A stretch of 64,000 nucleotides of DNA from Bacteroidota bacterium (lineage in GTDB: Bacteria > Bacteroidota > Bacteroidia > Bacteroidales > Lentimicrobiaceae), in NCBI GenBank assembly GCA_009773455.1, contig WSXU01000010.1, positions 20,740-84,739 on the forward strand. The letters run 5' to 3'. This document shows, one piece after another, positions 17,744-25,953 of this stretch (its first letter is position 1; each line of letters starts with the position of its first letter). The position numbers were made by a program, and so were the translations under genes. The notes beneath the pieces are model-generated. The model made no database searches. It saw only the letters and a program-made list of their open reading frames with translations, and was not told the origin of the DNA.

Positions 17744-18496
17744 TTAGAGGGAAATGCCAACTACCAGAAATACATTTTCTGCCTGAGGATTAACAATAAA
17801 GGAAGTTGTTACGGGCAGACTGAATTTGTCCGTAATCTGAATTTCCCTGGAACCTGTTATCCCTAAATTGATCACCCCGGCATAAGGGCCATAGAAGCCT
17901 GATTCACCTTTATCCTGGTCTGGACTGGTTGGCGTGAATCCCATAAAAAGGTTGTAATCCACCCCTTTGCAGGTGCCATTGTATCCGAGTTCCAGGTAAG
18001 TAGAGAACTGCTTCTTCCCGTTGTCCTTCAGGGCATCGGCTCCCCAGAAATTGACAGCAGCCATAAGCGTAAACGGGATTTTCTCGGTTCCGTTAAAAGA
18101 AACCGATGCCTCAAGCAGATGACTGGTTTTATCCTCGTTGTATTCAAAATAGTTATTGTTTTCAAGCGTATCCACCGGCAGGAAGTAGTCAGTAATGATG
18201 ATACTGAACATATCTTTGATATTGTATGAGAGATACAGATCAGTTTCCTGGACTTTCAATCCGTCACTCATCGAAAAGGCGCCCCAGGTTCCGATCGTAA
18301 ATCCACCAAGGCTGTATTCAAGGGTTGGCTGAATACTCGGGGATGAACCACCGAGGTTCATGCCGCGCCATATGTAGCGGCTCATTAAGTCAACGCCGGA
18401 ATTAAAGGAGGTCTCTGTCTGGGCTGTTGCTTTCCCGGGGTGCAATAACAGGATGCCCAGGGTTGCACCGAGCAGAATTGTAAGAGTGTGTTTTTT
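17744..18496 (-). CDS. TorF-like outer-membrane protein
   Basis: A 250-residue exported beta-barrel of the TorF/Gcw-chaperone-like (PF09694-type) group, seen next to amt genes in many Bacteroidota. I start at MKKHTLTILL (18496), which gives a proper signal peptide ending ATAQ; the longer frame to 18538 adds 14 charged residues before it. The motif LMSRYIWRGMNLG near the mature N-terminus is the family hallmark, followed by alternating beta-strand patterns and a terminal leucine. Probably a porin partner of Amt; substrate not proven. Confidence 0.75.
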   Translation of the reverse strand, partial: KKHTLTILLGATLGILLLHPGKATAQTETSFNSGVDLMSRYIWRGMNLGGSSPSIQPTLEYSLGGFTIGTWGAFSMSDGLKVQETDLYLSYNIKDMFSIIITDYFLPVDTLENNNYFEYNEDKTSHLLEASVSFNGTEKIPFTLMAAVNFWGADALKDNGKKQFSTYLELGYNGTCKGVDYNLFMGFTPTSPDQDKGESGFYGPYAGVINLGITGSREIQITDKFSLPVTTSFIVNPQAENVFLVVGISL

Positions 18497-18604
18497 CATC
18501 GATGATTGTTTTTTGAACGATTCTTTTGGATTTCCCACTCCGCAAAAATTGGAACTTAATAGGTGTTGAACAATGTATTATTAACTGATTTTATCTAAGA
18601 TAAT

Positions 18605-18632
18605 CACTTATTTTTAAATAAGTGTTACACTT
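18605..18632. promoter_or_regulatory. Double palindrome upstream of torF-like-amt
   Basis: Two abutting inverted repeats: CACTTATTT/AAATAAGTG (18605-18624) and AAGTGT-T-ACACTT (18620-18632). They lie in the 183-bp gap between the response-regulator stop and the porin start. They are AT-rich and lack a T-run, so a protein-binding operator is more likely than a terminator. Confidence 0.4.
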
Positions 18633-18679
18633 AGAGGTCAGAAATCTTAAGCAAAATAGTAAAAGAGGGTTTGACAGAC

Positions 18680-19333
18680 CTAGAATTCTATGATCTGATG
18701 CCTGATGGCAAATTTTACAAGATCAACCGTCGACTTGAGGTTTAACTTCTGCATGATATGGTTCTTGTGCGATTCAACCGTTCTGGTACTGATAAAGAGT
18801 TGCTCGGCAATCTGAGGGTTTGAGAACCCTTCAGCAAATAATTTCAGGATCTCAAATTCACGTTTTGAAAGGCTGTTTTCAGGGTTTAGGTTCTCAGGCT
18901 CCTTATCCTTGGCTTTTTTTATGTAGCTTTTAAGTATGGTGTTTGAAATGGATTCACTGAAATATTCTGAACCCTGGCTGATCGTTCTTATGGCCAGTAA
19001 TAATTCTGATTGAGATATGTTCTTCGGCAGGTATCCCTGGGCTCCGGCTTTGATGGCGTTGAAAATGTACTCTTCTGTGGTATACATTGAAAGAAATAAA
19101 ACCTGTGTTCCCGGATAATCTTTGCGTATCGATTCACAAAGGTCAATTCCTGAACAATCGGGCAATGAAATATCCAGTAGAAGGACATCCGCTTCGGCCG
19201 ACTTCATAAGGCTGAGCAGATCCCGGCCATTGCTTGCTTCCCCCCTGATAGAAATATCATCCTGGCCTGTAAGTAAGGCCTTGATGCCGTCGCGCACGAT
19301 GGTGTGATCATCTGCTAGTAGTACTTTAATCAT
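18680..19333 (-). CDS. NarL/FixJ-type response regulator
   Basis: A 217-residue two-domain regulator. The receiver domain has the acid pair D8/D9, phospho-acceptor D54 (LLLDISLPD), and Thr/Lys switch residues further on. The C-terminal LuxR-type helix-turn-helix (about 150-210) contains LSKREFEILKLFAEGFSNPQIA and STRTVESHKNHI. Start codon overlaps the kinase stop by four bases (ATGA), so kinase and regulator are translationally coupled. The next genes downstream on the same strand are torF-like and amt, so these are candidate targets. Confidence 0.93.
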   Translation of the reverse strand: MIKVLLADDHTIVRDGIKALLTGQDDISIRGEASNGRDLLSLMKSAEADVLLLDISLPDCSGIDLCESIRKDYPGTQVLFLSMYTTEEYIFNAIKAGAQGYLPKNISQSELLLAIRTISQGSEYFSESISNTILKSYIKKAKDKEPENLNPENSLSKREFEILKLFAEGFSNPQIAEQLFISTRTVESHKNHIMQKLNLKSTVDLVKFAIRHQIIEF

Positions 19334-21099
19334 AACATGCTTTTATTGATGGGTATCTCAATTTGAATGGTTGTCCCGGAGCCTGGCGACGATAATATGG
19401 TAGCTTCACCTTTTAAAAGGCTGGCACGTTCCCTGATATTGTTCAGCCCATGACCGCTGGAACTACAGGCTGTGTTAAGATCCATGCCTTTTCCGTTATC
19501 GGTTATACTGAAACAAAGTAGGTTACCTTTTTGATGGCATTCAATTTTCACGATGGTTGCGCCGGAATGCTTTGAAACATTGTTCAGGGCTTCCTGAAAT
19601 ATTCTGAAGATATACAATCTGGCTTTTTTCCCAAGCACCTGTCCCGGTATATCTCCCCCGAAGGTGGTTTCAATTCCATAGTTGCCGGTCAGATTATTAC
19701 ACAGGTTACGGATGGCGGTGGTTAGCCCGAACTCAGCCAGTGCAGGAGGCATCAGTGCGTTTGAGATGGCCCTGACTTCATCAATCAGATTGTCGGCCAT
19801 TGCAATGATAGTCTGCAATTCATGCCTGGTTATTTCGGGGACCCTGTTTTCGAGCGCACCAAGCCTAAGTCTGACAGCAATCATGCTTTGCCCGATGCCA
19901 TCGTGCATCTCCCTCGAAAGCCGCTGACGCTCCTGGTCCTGTCCGTCAATGGCTGATCGCAGGCGTATATGCCTTTCTGCTTTCAAAGCTTCATCTTTCT
20001 CATTGATGTTGATAGCCATTCTGTTAAATGCATCGGTCAGTGCGCCGATTTCATCGTCGGCTTGAATTTTTACCATCGGGACCGACCGTCCTTCACCAAG
20101 TTCAACAGCTGCATCCTTGAGTTTTTTGAGTGGTCTGGTGATACTGCTGCTTATCATGAAACTTATGATAAAAAAGGCGATTCCGGTGAAAATCGTCAGA
20201 AACATGATGCTGTTTCTGATTGGATAAATGGCTGAGGTTGCTTCGCGATAGTCAATTTCTGCAAGTATGACCCAGCTCAGCCCACCGATATTTACCGGTC
20301 CGAATGAACTGAGTACTTCGATGCCCCTGTAATCGTTTACCTGTGCTATTCCGCTTGCGCCTGCCAATGCCTTTTCAACAGGCTTTGTACTCACCTTTGT
20401 TCGCATAATCGAATTCGGGATAAATCTCGATTGGCTGCGCATCAGATGATCAGGCCCTACCAGGTAAGTCTCGCCTGAATAACCCAGGCCGTTGGCCGGA
20501 CCAACTTCGAGCATAAAATCATTCGTTTTTTCAGACCGCACAATCAATGCAAGGTATGCTACAGTTTTTCCTGTCACATTTACAGCACTCACCGACAATA
20601 ACTGACCGACTGACCTGTTTCCGGATCCCGGGTAATCCACCATAAATGACCTTTGCGTCCCATTTCCTGCGAAGAGATGAAAGTCATCGATCTGAGATTG
20701 GTTCAGGGCGGAATCCGGATCATTTTTGATGAGGACTTTACCCCTTGGATTAAGGATGACATAACCGGAATAAAATGCAGAATCAGGGAAGGAGCCAAAA
20801 TCAGGTACCGGAAAGGATGTTAATTCATGAGGACTTTTAAGTAAAGTATTGGAAACTAACCTTATAACAGCATCTGATGTGGCATAGAACTCTGTTTCCC
20901 GCATTCTTTCTGAGAAAAAATTTTCAATTTGTGTTTTTCTCGCCAGCCTGATCGAAGTGAGCTGATCATAGGTTCTTTCAAGCAGGGCTTTACGGGCACT
21001 GAAAAATGAAAACATCCCGGTAATCACAATTGACCCGATTCCAAGGGCCAGAAAATAGAGTACCATCTTTTCAGTAAGCGTTGTCCTTTTCACAAACAA
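19330..21099 (-). CDS. Sensor histidine kinase with extracytoplasmic Cache domain, HAMP and HisKA_3
   Basis: A 589-residue membrane kinase of the NarX/DesK class. Helix 1 at about 12-32, a large periplasmic double-Cache-like region (about 35-290), helix 2 at about 297-318, HAMP at 318-370, HisKA_3 with phospho-acceptor H399 (REMHDGIGQS), and an ATPase domain with TDNGKGMD and SGHGLNNI. The frame begins with TTG (21099); an ATG at residue 12 would cut into helix 1, and the basic stretch before the helix favours the longer form. A TAGGTTTG box lies at 21110-21117. Ligand unknown; the neighbouring amt suggests but does not prove a nitrogen signal. Confidence 0.9.
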   Translation of the reverse strand: MFVKRTTLTEKMVLYFLALGIGSIVITGMFSFFSARKALLERTYDQLTSIRLARKTQIENFFSERMRETEFYATSDAVIRLVSNTLLKSPHELTSFPVPDFGSFPDSAFYSGYVILNPRGKVLIKNDPDSALNQSQIDDFHLFAGNGTQRSFMVDYPGSGNRSVGQLLSVSAVNVTGKTVAYLALIVRSEKTNDFMLEVGPANGLGYSGETYLVGPDHLMRSQSRFIPNSIMRTKVSTKPVEKALAGASGIAQVNDYRGIEVLSSFGPVNIGGLSWVILAEIDYREATSAIYPIRNSIMFLTIFTGIAFFIISFMISSSITRPLKKLKDAAVELGEGRSVPMVKIQADDEIGALTDAFNRMAININEKDEALKAERHIRLRSAIDGQDQERQRLSREMHDGIGQSMIAVRLRLGALENRVPEITRHELQTIIAMADNLIDEVRAISNALMPPALAEFGLTTAIRNLCNNLTGNYGIETTFGGDIPGQVLGKKARLYIFRIFQEALNNVSKHSGATIVKIECHQKGNLLCFSITDNGKGMDLNTACSSSGHGLNNIRERASLLKGEATILSSPGSGTTIQIEIPINKSML

Positions 21100-21109
21100 G
21101 AAATTTTTT

Positions 21110-21117
21110 CAAACCTA
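21110..21117 (-). promoter_or_regulatory. Candidate -7 box for the kinase-regulator pair
   Basis: TAGGTTTG on the minus strand, 11 bases before the TTG start of the kinase gene, which would make a very short leader. No clear -33 element. Confidence 0.35.
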
Positions 21118-21351
21118 CATGAAATTTCTATAACCTGCTCTGATTATAAAAAAAATCAGGGATTTTCCGAAGAACTTTCAGGCATACAGGGGCTACTGAA
21201 TATGATCTCATTTTCGAAAGAATGAACAAAATATCTTTTTAAAGGTTTTGAATAAGCTAACTCACTGATAATGGTAGTGGTTGAATTTTTGAATTTTATA
21301 AGTGTTTGTATATCAGTGTAATATATGAGTATAAAAAGCAGGTTGAATAGC

Positions 21352-21382
21352 TTGGATTAATCATTGTTCAGGTTTATATTTG
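21352..21382 (+). promoter_or_regulatory. Promoter of the flavodoxin gene
   Basis: TTG (21352-21354), 20 bases, TATATTTG (21375-21382). Transcription would start near 21388. The rest of the 325-bp gap between the divergent kinase and flavodoxin genes shows only AT-rich DNA. Confidence 0.6.
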
Positions 21383-21424
21383 CCGCCTCATTTTTTACTT
21401 CCTGATAACGACAAGGAGATGCAC

Positions 21425-21937
21425 ATGATGAAAATAGGGATTTTTTATGGTGGGAGCCCAAAAGGCAGCACTTTTCAGGCCGCTCAGAGCCTGGTTAAAC
21501 ATTTTGGAAAAGACAAGGCTGCGATGCACAATGTAGGGGAAGCTACACGAGAAGACCTTGAGAAATATGATTACCTGATTCTTGGAACTTCAGCCTGGGG
21601 GATAGGGGAGATGCACCAGGATTGGGAGCGATTCATTGATGTTTTGGTGGAAGCCAGTATCGATAATAAAAAAATCGCATTGTTTGGTCTGGGAGATCAG
21701 GTTGAATATCCTGAAAGCTTTGTTGATGGCATGGGTACTGTATTCTGCCGCCTTCCGTTCAAGGAAAATGTAGTCGGTTTCTGGCCGACCAAGGGATATT
21801 CATTTTACTTTTCAACTGCCGAGAAAGACGGGAAATTTGTTGGCCTGGCACTGGATGAAGACAGTCAGCCTGAATTGACCGGTGAAAGGATTTCAAAATG
21901 GGTTGATCAGCTCAGGTCTGAATTTCAGCTCAATTAA
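21425..21937 (+). CDS. Flavodoxin with altered phosphate-binding loop
   Basis: FMN-dependent electron carrier of about 170 residues that replaces ferredoxin in many reactions. The start MMKIGIFYGG is fixed by a rare clear ribosome site (AAGGAG, 21413-21418) and by a promoter box that excludes starts further upstream. The fold motifs are present: YDYLILGTSAWGIGE for the 50s FMN loop, then IALFGLGDQVEYPESFVDG for the 90s loop. The phosphate loop reads GGSPKGST in place of the usual SxTGNT, an odd feature for a FldA-type protein. Long-chain flavodoxin by length. Monocistronic. Confidence 0.88.
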   Translation: MMKIGIFYGGSPKGSTFQAAQSLVKHFGKDKAAMHNVGEATREDLEKYDYLILGTSAWGIGEMHQDWERFIDVLVEASIDNKKIALFGLGDQVEYPESFVDGMGTVFCRLPFKENVVGFWPTKGYSFYFSTAEKDGKFVGLALDEDSQPELTGERISKWVDQLRSEFQLN

Positions 21938-22088
21938 ACTTCAAGAAAGTTTAATCTGATTTTTCCTCAATCTTTTTAGTCATAGGTTTCTTCCGGAACT
22001 TTTGTGTGTCGTGTTTTCCGTTATGTTTTTTTAACGGAACCAGAGTCGCATTTTCAATAATTGAAGGCTCAGGGTTTTGTAATTTTTA

Positions 22089-22096
22089 TACTTTTG
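22089..22096 (+). promoter_or_regulatory. Candidate -7 box upstream of the M28 peptidase
   Basis: TACTTTTG fits TAnnTTTG and lies 41 bases before the ATG at 22138; no TTG lies at the right distance. Confidence 0.35.
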
Positions 22097-22137
22097 TGGC
22101 CTGCTGACTTTTACAGCTATTCTAATAAATATATAAG

Positions 22138-23925
22138 ATGAAAATCCAGAAACATATACTGCTCCAGATTTTTTTATTTCTCCTGCTTTCTGCCGGGGCC
22201 CAGACACCTGATGCAAGAACTGAAAAGCTCAGGGCTGCGGTCACCTATCTGGCTTCTGAAGAGTTGGGCGGCAGAAAATCCGGTACCGACGGAGATTCGC
22301 TTGCTGCAGTTTTTATCAGGAACAAACTGGTCGAAAATGGAGCTGTTTTGATGGGGAATAACGGATTTCAGTATTTTGGTATTGTTTCCGATATAAAAAG
22401 CGGAGAAGGAAATAAACTGAAGGTTGATGGTGTTGATTTTGAAGCCGGGAAAGATTTTCAACCTTTTTCATTTTCAGCATCAGCTTCACTGGAAGCTTCG
22501 GTGATTTTTGCCGGCTTTGGCATATCAGGCAGCAGCGGAGATCTGAAATGGGACGATTTTGCTGATCAGGATCTGAAAGGGAAATGGGTATTGGTGTTAA
22601 GGGGTGACCCTGAACCCGACAATGCCGGCAGTGCTTTTATCCCAATGGCTACCGACAGGGCCAAGGCTCTGACAGTGCGCGACCGGGGAGCAGCCGGAAT
22701 ACTGCTTGTTTCACCTTCTTCCATTGATAAAAATGATCAGCCTGTTGATATTACATTTGATAAAACAGTGTCTGATGCCGGAATCCCTGTAATCAGCCTT
22801 ACCAGGAAAACTGCTTCCTATATTCTCGGACTTCAGCCCACAGCCATCGATTCACTCGAAAAAGCGATGATCGCCGGCAAGATACCTGCAAGAATCGAAG
22901 TAAAGAAAAAAGTTAACGGTACTGCCGATGTGGTTCGAAAAAAGGTGACAACCAGAAATATTGTTGCTTTAATCCCCGGGAATGACCCGATACTTAAAAA
23001 TGAGTACATTGCCATAGGAGCACATTATGACCATCTTGGCATGGGTGGATCAGGATCCGGTTCAAGGGTTCCCGACCTCAATGCAGTTCACGGTGGTGCC
23101 GACGACAACGCGTCTGGTGTGGCCGCACTCCTTGAAATGACCTCCTATTTTTCCGCTGAATCAAACCGCCCCGCCCGAAGTCTGCTCATCATAGCTTTCG
23201 GTGCTGAAGAAATGGGTATCCTGGGCTCAAAATATTTCGTTGGACATTGCCCTGTTGACATCAGGTCAGTGAAAGGAATGGTCAATATGGATATGGTGGG
23301 CAGAATGTCGAAAGATACTCCAATACTTACCGTTTCCGGAACCGGAACATTTACACTGGCCGATTCACTCATCGACAGGTTATCAGCAAACCGACCATTC
23401 CAGGTTAAAAAATCTCCCGATGGATATGGCCCCTCTGATCATGCCGCATTCTACGGCGAAGGAATTCCGGTTTTATTCCTTACAACGGGAGCCCATGAAG
23501 ATTATCATACACCCGATGACCTTGCCGAAAGGATTAATTATGAAGGACAGACCAGAGTAATTGATTTTGCCGAAAGCATAGTTACATCACTTTCAGCAAT
23601 GAACCCGGCTCCCGCATTCAGGGAGGCAGGAAGTCGCAAGGAAAGCGGAAACTATGGCCGTGGACTGAAAGTAACACTTGGGATTATGCCCGATGTATCC
23701 GGTGCTGAAACTTCAGGTGGTATGAAAGTTGAAGGAACCAGGAAAGATGGTCCAGCCCAGAAAGCCGGAATGATTAAAGGAGACATCATCACGGCGATCA
23801 ATGGTTTACCGGTAAGTAACATTTACGATTATATGAGCCGGCTCGGTAAATTGAAACCAGGAGAAACCGTCAATGTGGAAGTTTTGAGGGAAGGTAAAAA
23901 AGAAATCCTCATTATTCAGTTATAA
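22138..23925 (+). CDS. Exported M28-family metallopeptidase with PA and PDZ domains
   Basis: A 595-residue secreted zinc aminopeptidase. Signal peptide at 1-21 (cleavage after GAQ), an inserted PA-type domain (about 110-260), then the catalytic M28 domain with all zinc ligands visible: H in GAHYDHLG, D in GGADDNASGV, the EE pair in FGAEEMG, D in NMDMVGR, and H in AHEDYHTPDD. The C-terminus (about 515-595) is a PDZ-like domain with GPAQKAGMIKGDIITAINGLPV. Domain order and length fit Bacteroidota M28/PDZ peptidases that trim peptides in the periplasm. Followed 31 bp later by the GtrA-family gene. Confidence 0.93.
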   Translation: MKIQKHILLQIFLFLLLSAGAQTPDARTEKLRAAVTYLASEELGGRKSGTDGDSLAAVFIRNKLVENGAVLMGNNGFQYFGIVSDIKSGEGNKLKVDGVDFEAGKDFQPFSFSASASLEASVIFAGFGISGSSGDLKWDDFADQDLKGKWVLVLRGDPEPDNAGSAFIPMATDRAKALTVRDRGAAGILLVSPSSIDKNDQPVDITFDKTVSDAGIPVISLTRKTASYILGLQPTAIDSLEKAMIAGKIPARIEVKKKVNGTADVVRKKVTTRNIVALIPGNDPILKNEYIAIGAHYDHLGMGGSGSGSRVPDLNAVHGGADDNASGVAALLEMTSYFSAESNRPARSLLIIAFGAEEMGILGSKYFVGHCPVDIRSVKGMVNMDMVGRMSKDTPILTVSGTGTFTLADSLIDRLSANRPFQVKKSPDGYGPSDHAAFYGEGIPVLFLTTGAHEDYHTPDDLAERINYEGQTRVIDFAESIVTSLSAMNPAPAFREAGSRKESGNYGRGLKVTLGIMPDVSGAETSGGMKVEGTRKDGPAQKAGMIKGDIITAINGLPVSNIYDYMSRLGKLKPGETVNVEVLREGKKEILIIQL

Positions 23926-23956
23926 CGCTGCAGGGGCGCTTCTCCTGTGAAAACGA

Positions 23957-24355
23957 ATGGTAGATATTTTAACCCGCGAAGTTGGGTACAAGTTTATTAA
24001 ATTTGGAATTGTCGGTTTTTCAGGAGTGCTGGTTGATTTTGGATTTACCTATGCCAGTAAGGAATGGCTCAGAATACAGAAATACTTAAGTAATGCCATC
24101 GGATTTACCATTGCCGCCAGCAGCAACTATTACCTGAACCGCATCTGGACATTTCACAGCAACAATCCCGATGTGGTCGTTGAATACGGGAGGTTTCTCT
24201 TTATCTCGGCAATCGGATTGCTTATCAGTACACTGGTGCTGTACCTGTTGGTGTCAAAGGCAAAGTTCAATTTCTATTTTGCAAAACTACTGGCTATATT
24301 GGTCGTTACCTTGTGGAATTTTGTGATCAACCTCAACTATACATTTCTTTCCTGA
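23957..24355 (+). CDS. GtrA-family membrane protein
   Basis: A 132-residue protein with four membrane helices, of the GtrA/DPMS family that helps move undecaprenyl- or dolichol-linked sugars across the membrane. Visible signatures are KFGIVGFSGVLVDFGFTY at the N-terminus, NAIGFTIAASSNYYLNRIWTF in the middle, and a final helix ending WNFVINLNYTFLS. No partner glycosyltransferase gene is adjacent; the preceding gene is an M28 peptidase and the next is convergent. Confidence 0.88.
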   Translation: MVDILTREVGYKFIKFGIVGFSGVLVDFGFTYASKEWLRIQKYLSNAIGFTIAASSNYYLNRIWTFHSNNPDVVVEYGRFLFISAIGLLISTLVLYLLVSKAKFNFYFAKLLAILVVTLWNFVINLNYTFLS

Positions 24356-24398
24356 AGATAGGAGCCCGCAAGCCTCTCTATCCTGAAAAAAGCCTGAT

Positions 24399-25268
24399 TC
24401 AATAGGTTTTGGTCATTGATGAGGGAACAATGATGATGAAGTCGGCGATACCTTCATTTTCAGTGGCTAAGGGGTCAACCTCGTCCTGTTCACTTGTGTT
24501 GATGGTGAGAATTTTAAGTTCAGGCTTCAGCTTTTTCAGGTACCATACAATACCTTCATAATTATCTGAATGATAAGTTCCGTGAAAATGCATCAGCGTT
24601 TTGCCTTTTTCTGCATGCCGGGCAATATTATAGGCCATGGTGGCGTCTTTCGCAGCCTGGGCTTTGGGCAGGTTGTCATTTACATGATCGCCTCCGTTTT
24701 CTCCCATCATTTCAATCATACTTTTATACCCGGGGAGTTCAGGATCGTAATCAATCGGGAGAGGAGCAATAAGGTACTTTGCCCCGGATGATAATGAATC
24801 AAGCCCTTCAAATCCGTCACGGTTAACCAGTGCTGCGTACCGTCGGGGTATGTTGGTGGGAATAAACATCAGGCTGCTGTCACGGGCAAACTGCAGTAGT
24901 GGTTTGTAGTCGGTCTTATAGTTAGGCCAAAGCTTGGCTTCAGTCTCAAAACTTTTATCTTTAATCTTGCCGTTCAGATATTCACTGATGATGAGTGCAT
25001 TGTCAGTCTCAAACATTTCAGCAGCCAGGATCAGCTGCTTTCCTTTTATCTGGTAGAGTGACCGGGTTAGCTCCAGTTCAAGCCAGTGGCAGACAGGGCT
25101 GTTGTGCAATTCACCGAAAAGAACGACATCGGCTTCTGAGGCTTCTTTAACGAGCTTTTCAAAATCAGTGGCTTTGCCTTTAGAGTTGTAGATCAAATAG
25201 GCCGGAAGATCACTTCTCATCGAAGTCATGATCAGCAGCCCGAGTATTGAAAGTAATAAGGTTCTCAT
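24399..25268 (-). CDS. ChaN-like (haem-regulated lipoprotein family) protein
   Basis: A 289-residue exported protein of the ChaN/PF04187 family, whose members bind haem-like cofactors or iron. The N-terminus (about 1-20) is a signal segment without a lipobox cysteine, so it may be soluble. Family signatures are VVLFGELHNSPVCHWLE near residue 49-65, AAEMFETDN, and MHFHGTYHSDNYEGIVWYL near the C-terminus, carrying conserved His residues. Located alone, convergent with the GtrA gene. Function in this organism is not known. Confidence 0.85.
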   Translation of the reverse strand: MRTLLLSILGLLIMTSMRSDLPAYLIYNSKGKATDFEKLVKEASEADVVLFGELHNSPVCHWLELELTRSLYQIKGKQLILAAEMFETDNALIISEYLNGKIKDKSFETEAKLWPNYKTDYKPLLQFARDSSLMFIPTNIPRRYAALVNRDGFEGLDSLSSGAKYLIAPLPIDYDPELPGYKSMIEMMGENGGDHVNDNLPKAQAAKDATMAYNIARHAEKGKTLMHFHGTYHSDNYEGIVWYLKKLKPELKILTINTSEQDEVDPLATENEGIADFIIIVPSSMTKTY

Positions 25269-25392
25269 AATAACTGGAATTGCTTGATAATTGAAGAGGT
25301 TAACTTAGCAGGCATAAATACACTATCCGGTTTAAGGTAATATCCTGCCGTGGAATGATCTTCCTGCGTAATGATGCAGTAAACAACAGGAA

Positions 25393-25884
25393 TTACCTGT
25401 GTTGAAGGTTTTTTGAATTGAAAGCCATGGGCAGCAGGCTTTCAATGCCATCTACCTGGATAATTTTTCCTGTTTCACCTGCAAAAATGATCCTGATCCT
25501 CTTCTGCTGTTTATTTTCATACTCGGCAATAACCTGACGGCAGGCACCGCAGGGTGGGACAGGACTGGTTACATGGTGACCATCTGTACTGATCGTAATG
25601 GCAATACTCTCTATCACTTTACCCGGATTCGCCGAAGAAGCAGCAAAAATAGCAACCCTTTCAGCACACAAACCCGATGGGTAGGCGGCATTTTCCTGGT
25701 TGTTGCCAGTGATAATGTTGCCGTTCTCAAGCCTCAAGGCGGCGCCGACCCTGAACCCGGAGTACGGTGCGTAAGCCTGTTCTGCAGCATCCTTTGCTCT
25801 TTCAAGTAATAAACTGTCGTTGGGTTCAAGATCTGCTGCCTGGTCGGTTTCGGTATATCTGATTGTAATTTCTTTTTTTATCAT
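25393..25884 (-). CDS. cdd: Cytidine deaminase
   Basis: Deaminates cytidine and deoxycytidine in pyrimidine salvage. The 163-residue protein has the homotetrameric-type zinc site: C73 with catalytic E75 (GLCAERVAI), and C112/C115 (PPCGACRQ). The substrate loop PYSGFRVGAAL is intact at 40-50. The N-terminus is about 20 residues longer than common short forms, otherwise typical. It stands downstream of the O-antigen ligase-like gene with a 69-bp gap. Confidence 0.96.
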   Translation of the reverse strand: MIKKEITIRYTETDQAADLEPNDSLLLERAKDAAEQAYAPYSGFRVGAALRLENGNIITGNNQENAAYPSGLCAERVAIFAASSANPGKVIESIAITISTDGHHVTSPVPPCGACRQVIAEYENKQQKRIRIIFAGETGKIIQVDGIESLLPMAFNSKNLQHR

Positions 25885-25953
25885 TCCGGATAGTTTGTAT
25901 TCAGCTGTTAAAAGTAGGAAAATTATTGACAGACCGGGCTATCGCTTTCTTCA

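Noticed and set aside
22016..22039. Hairpin TTCCGTTA / TAACGGAA downstream of the flavodoxin as its terminator
   Set aside because: It lies about 80 bp past the stop, has a long T-rich loop and is not followed by a T-run; possible, but too weak to list.
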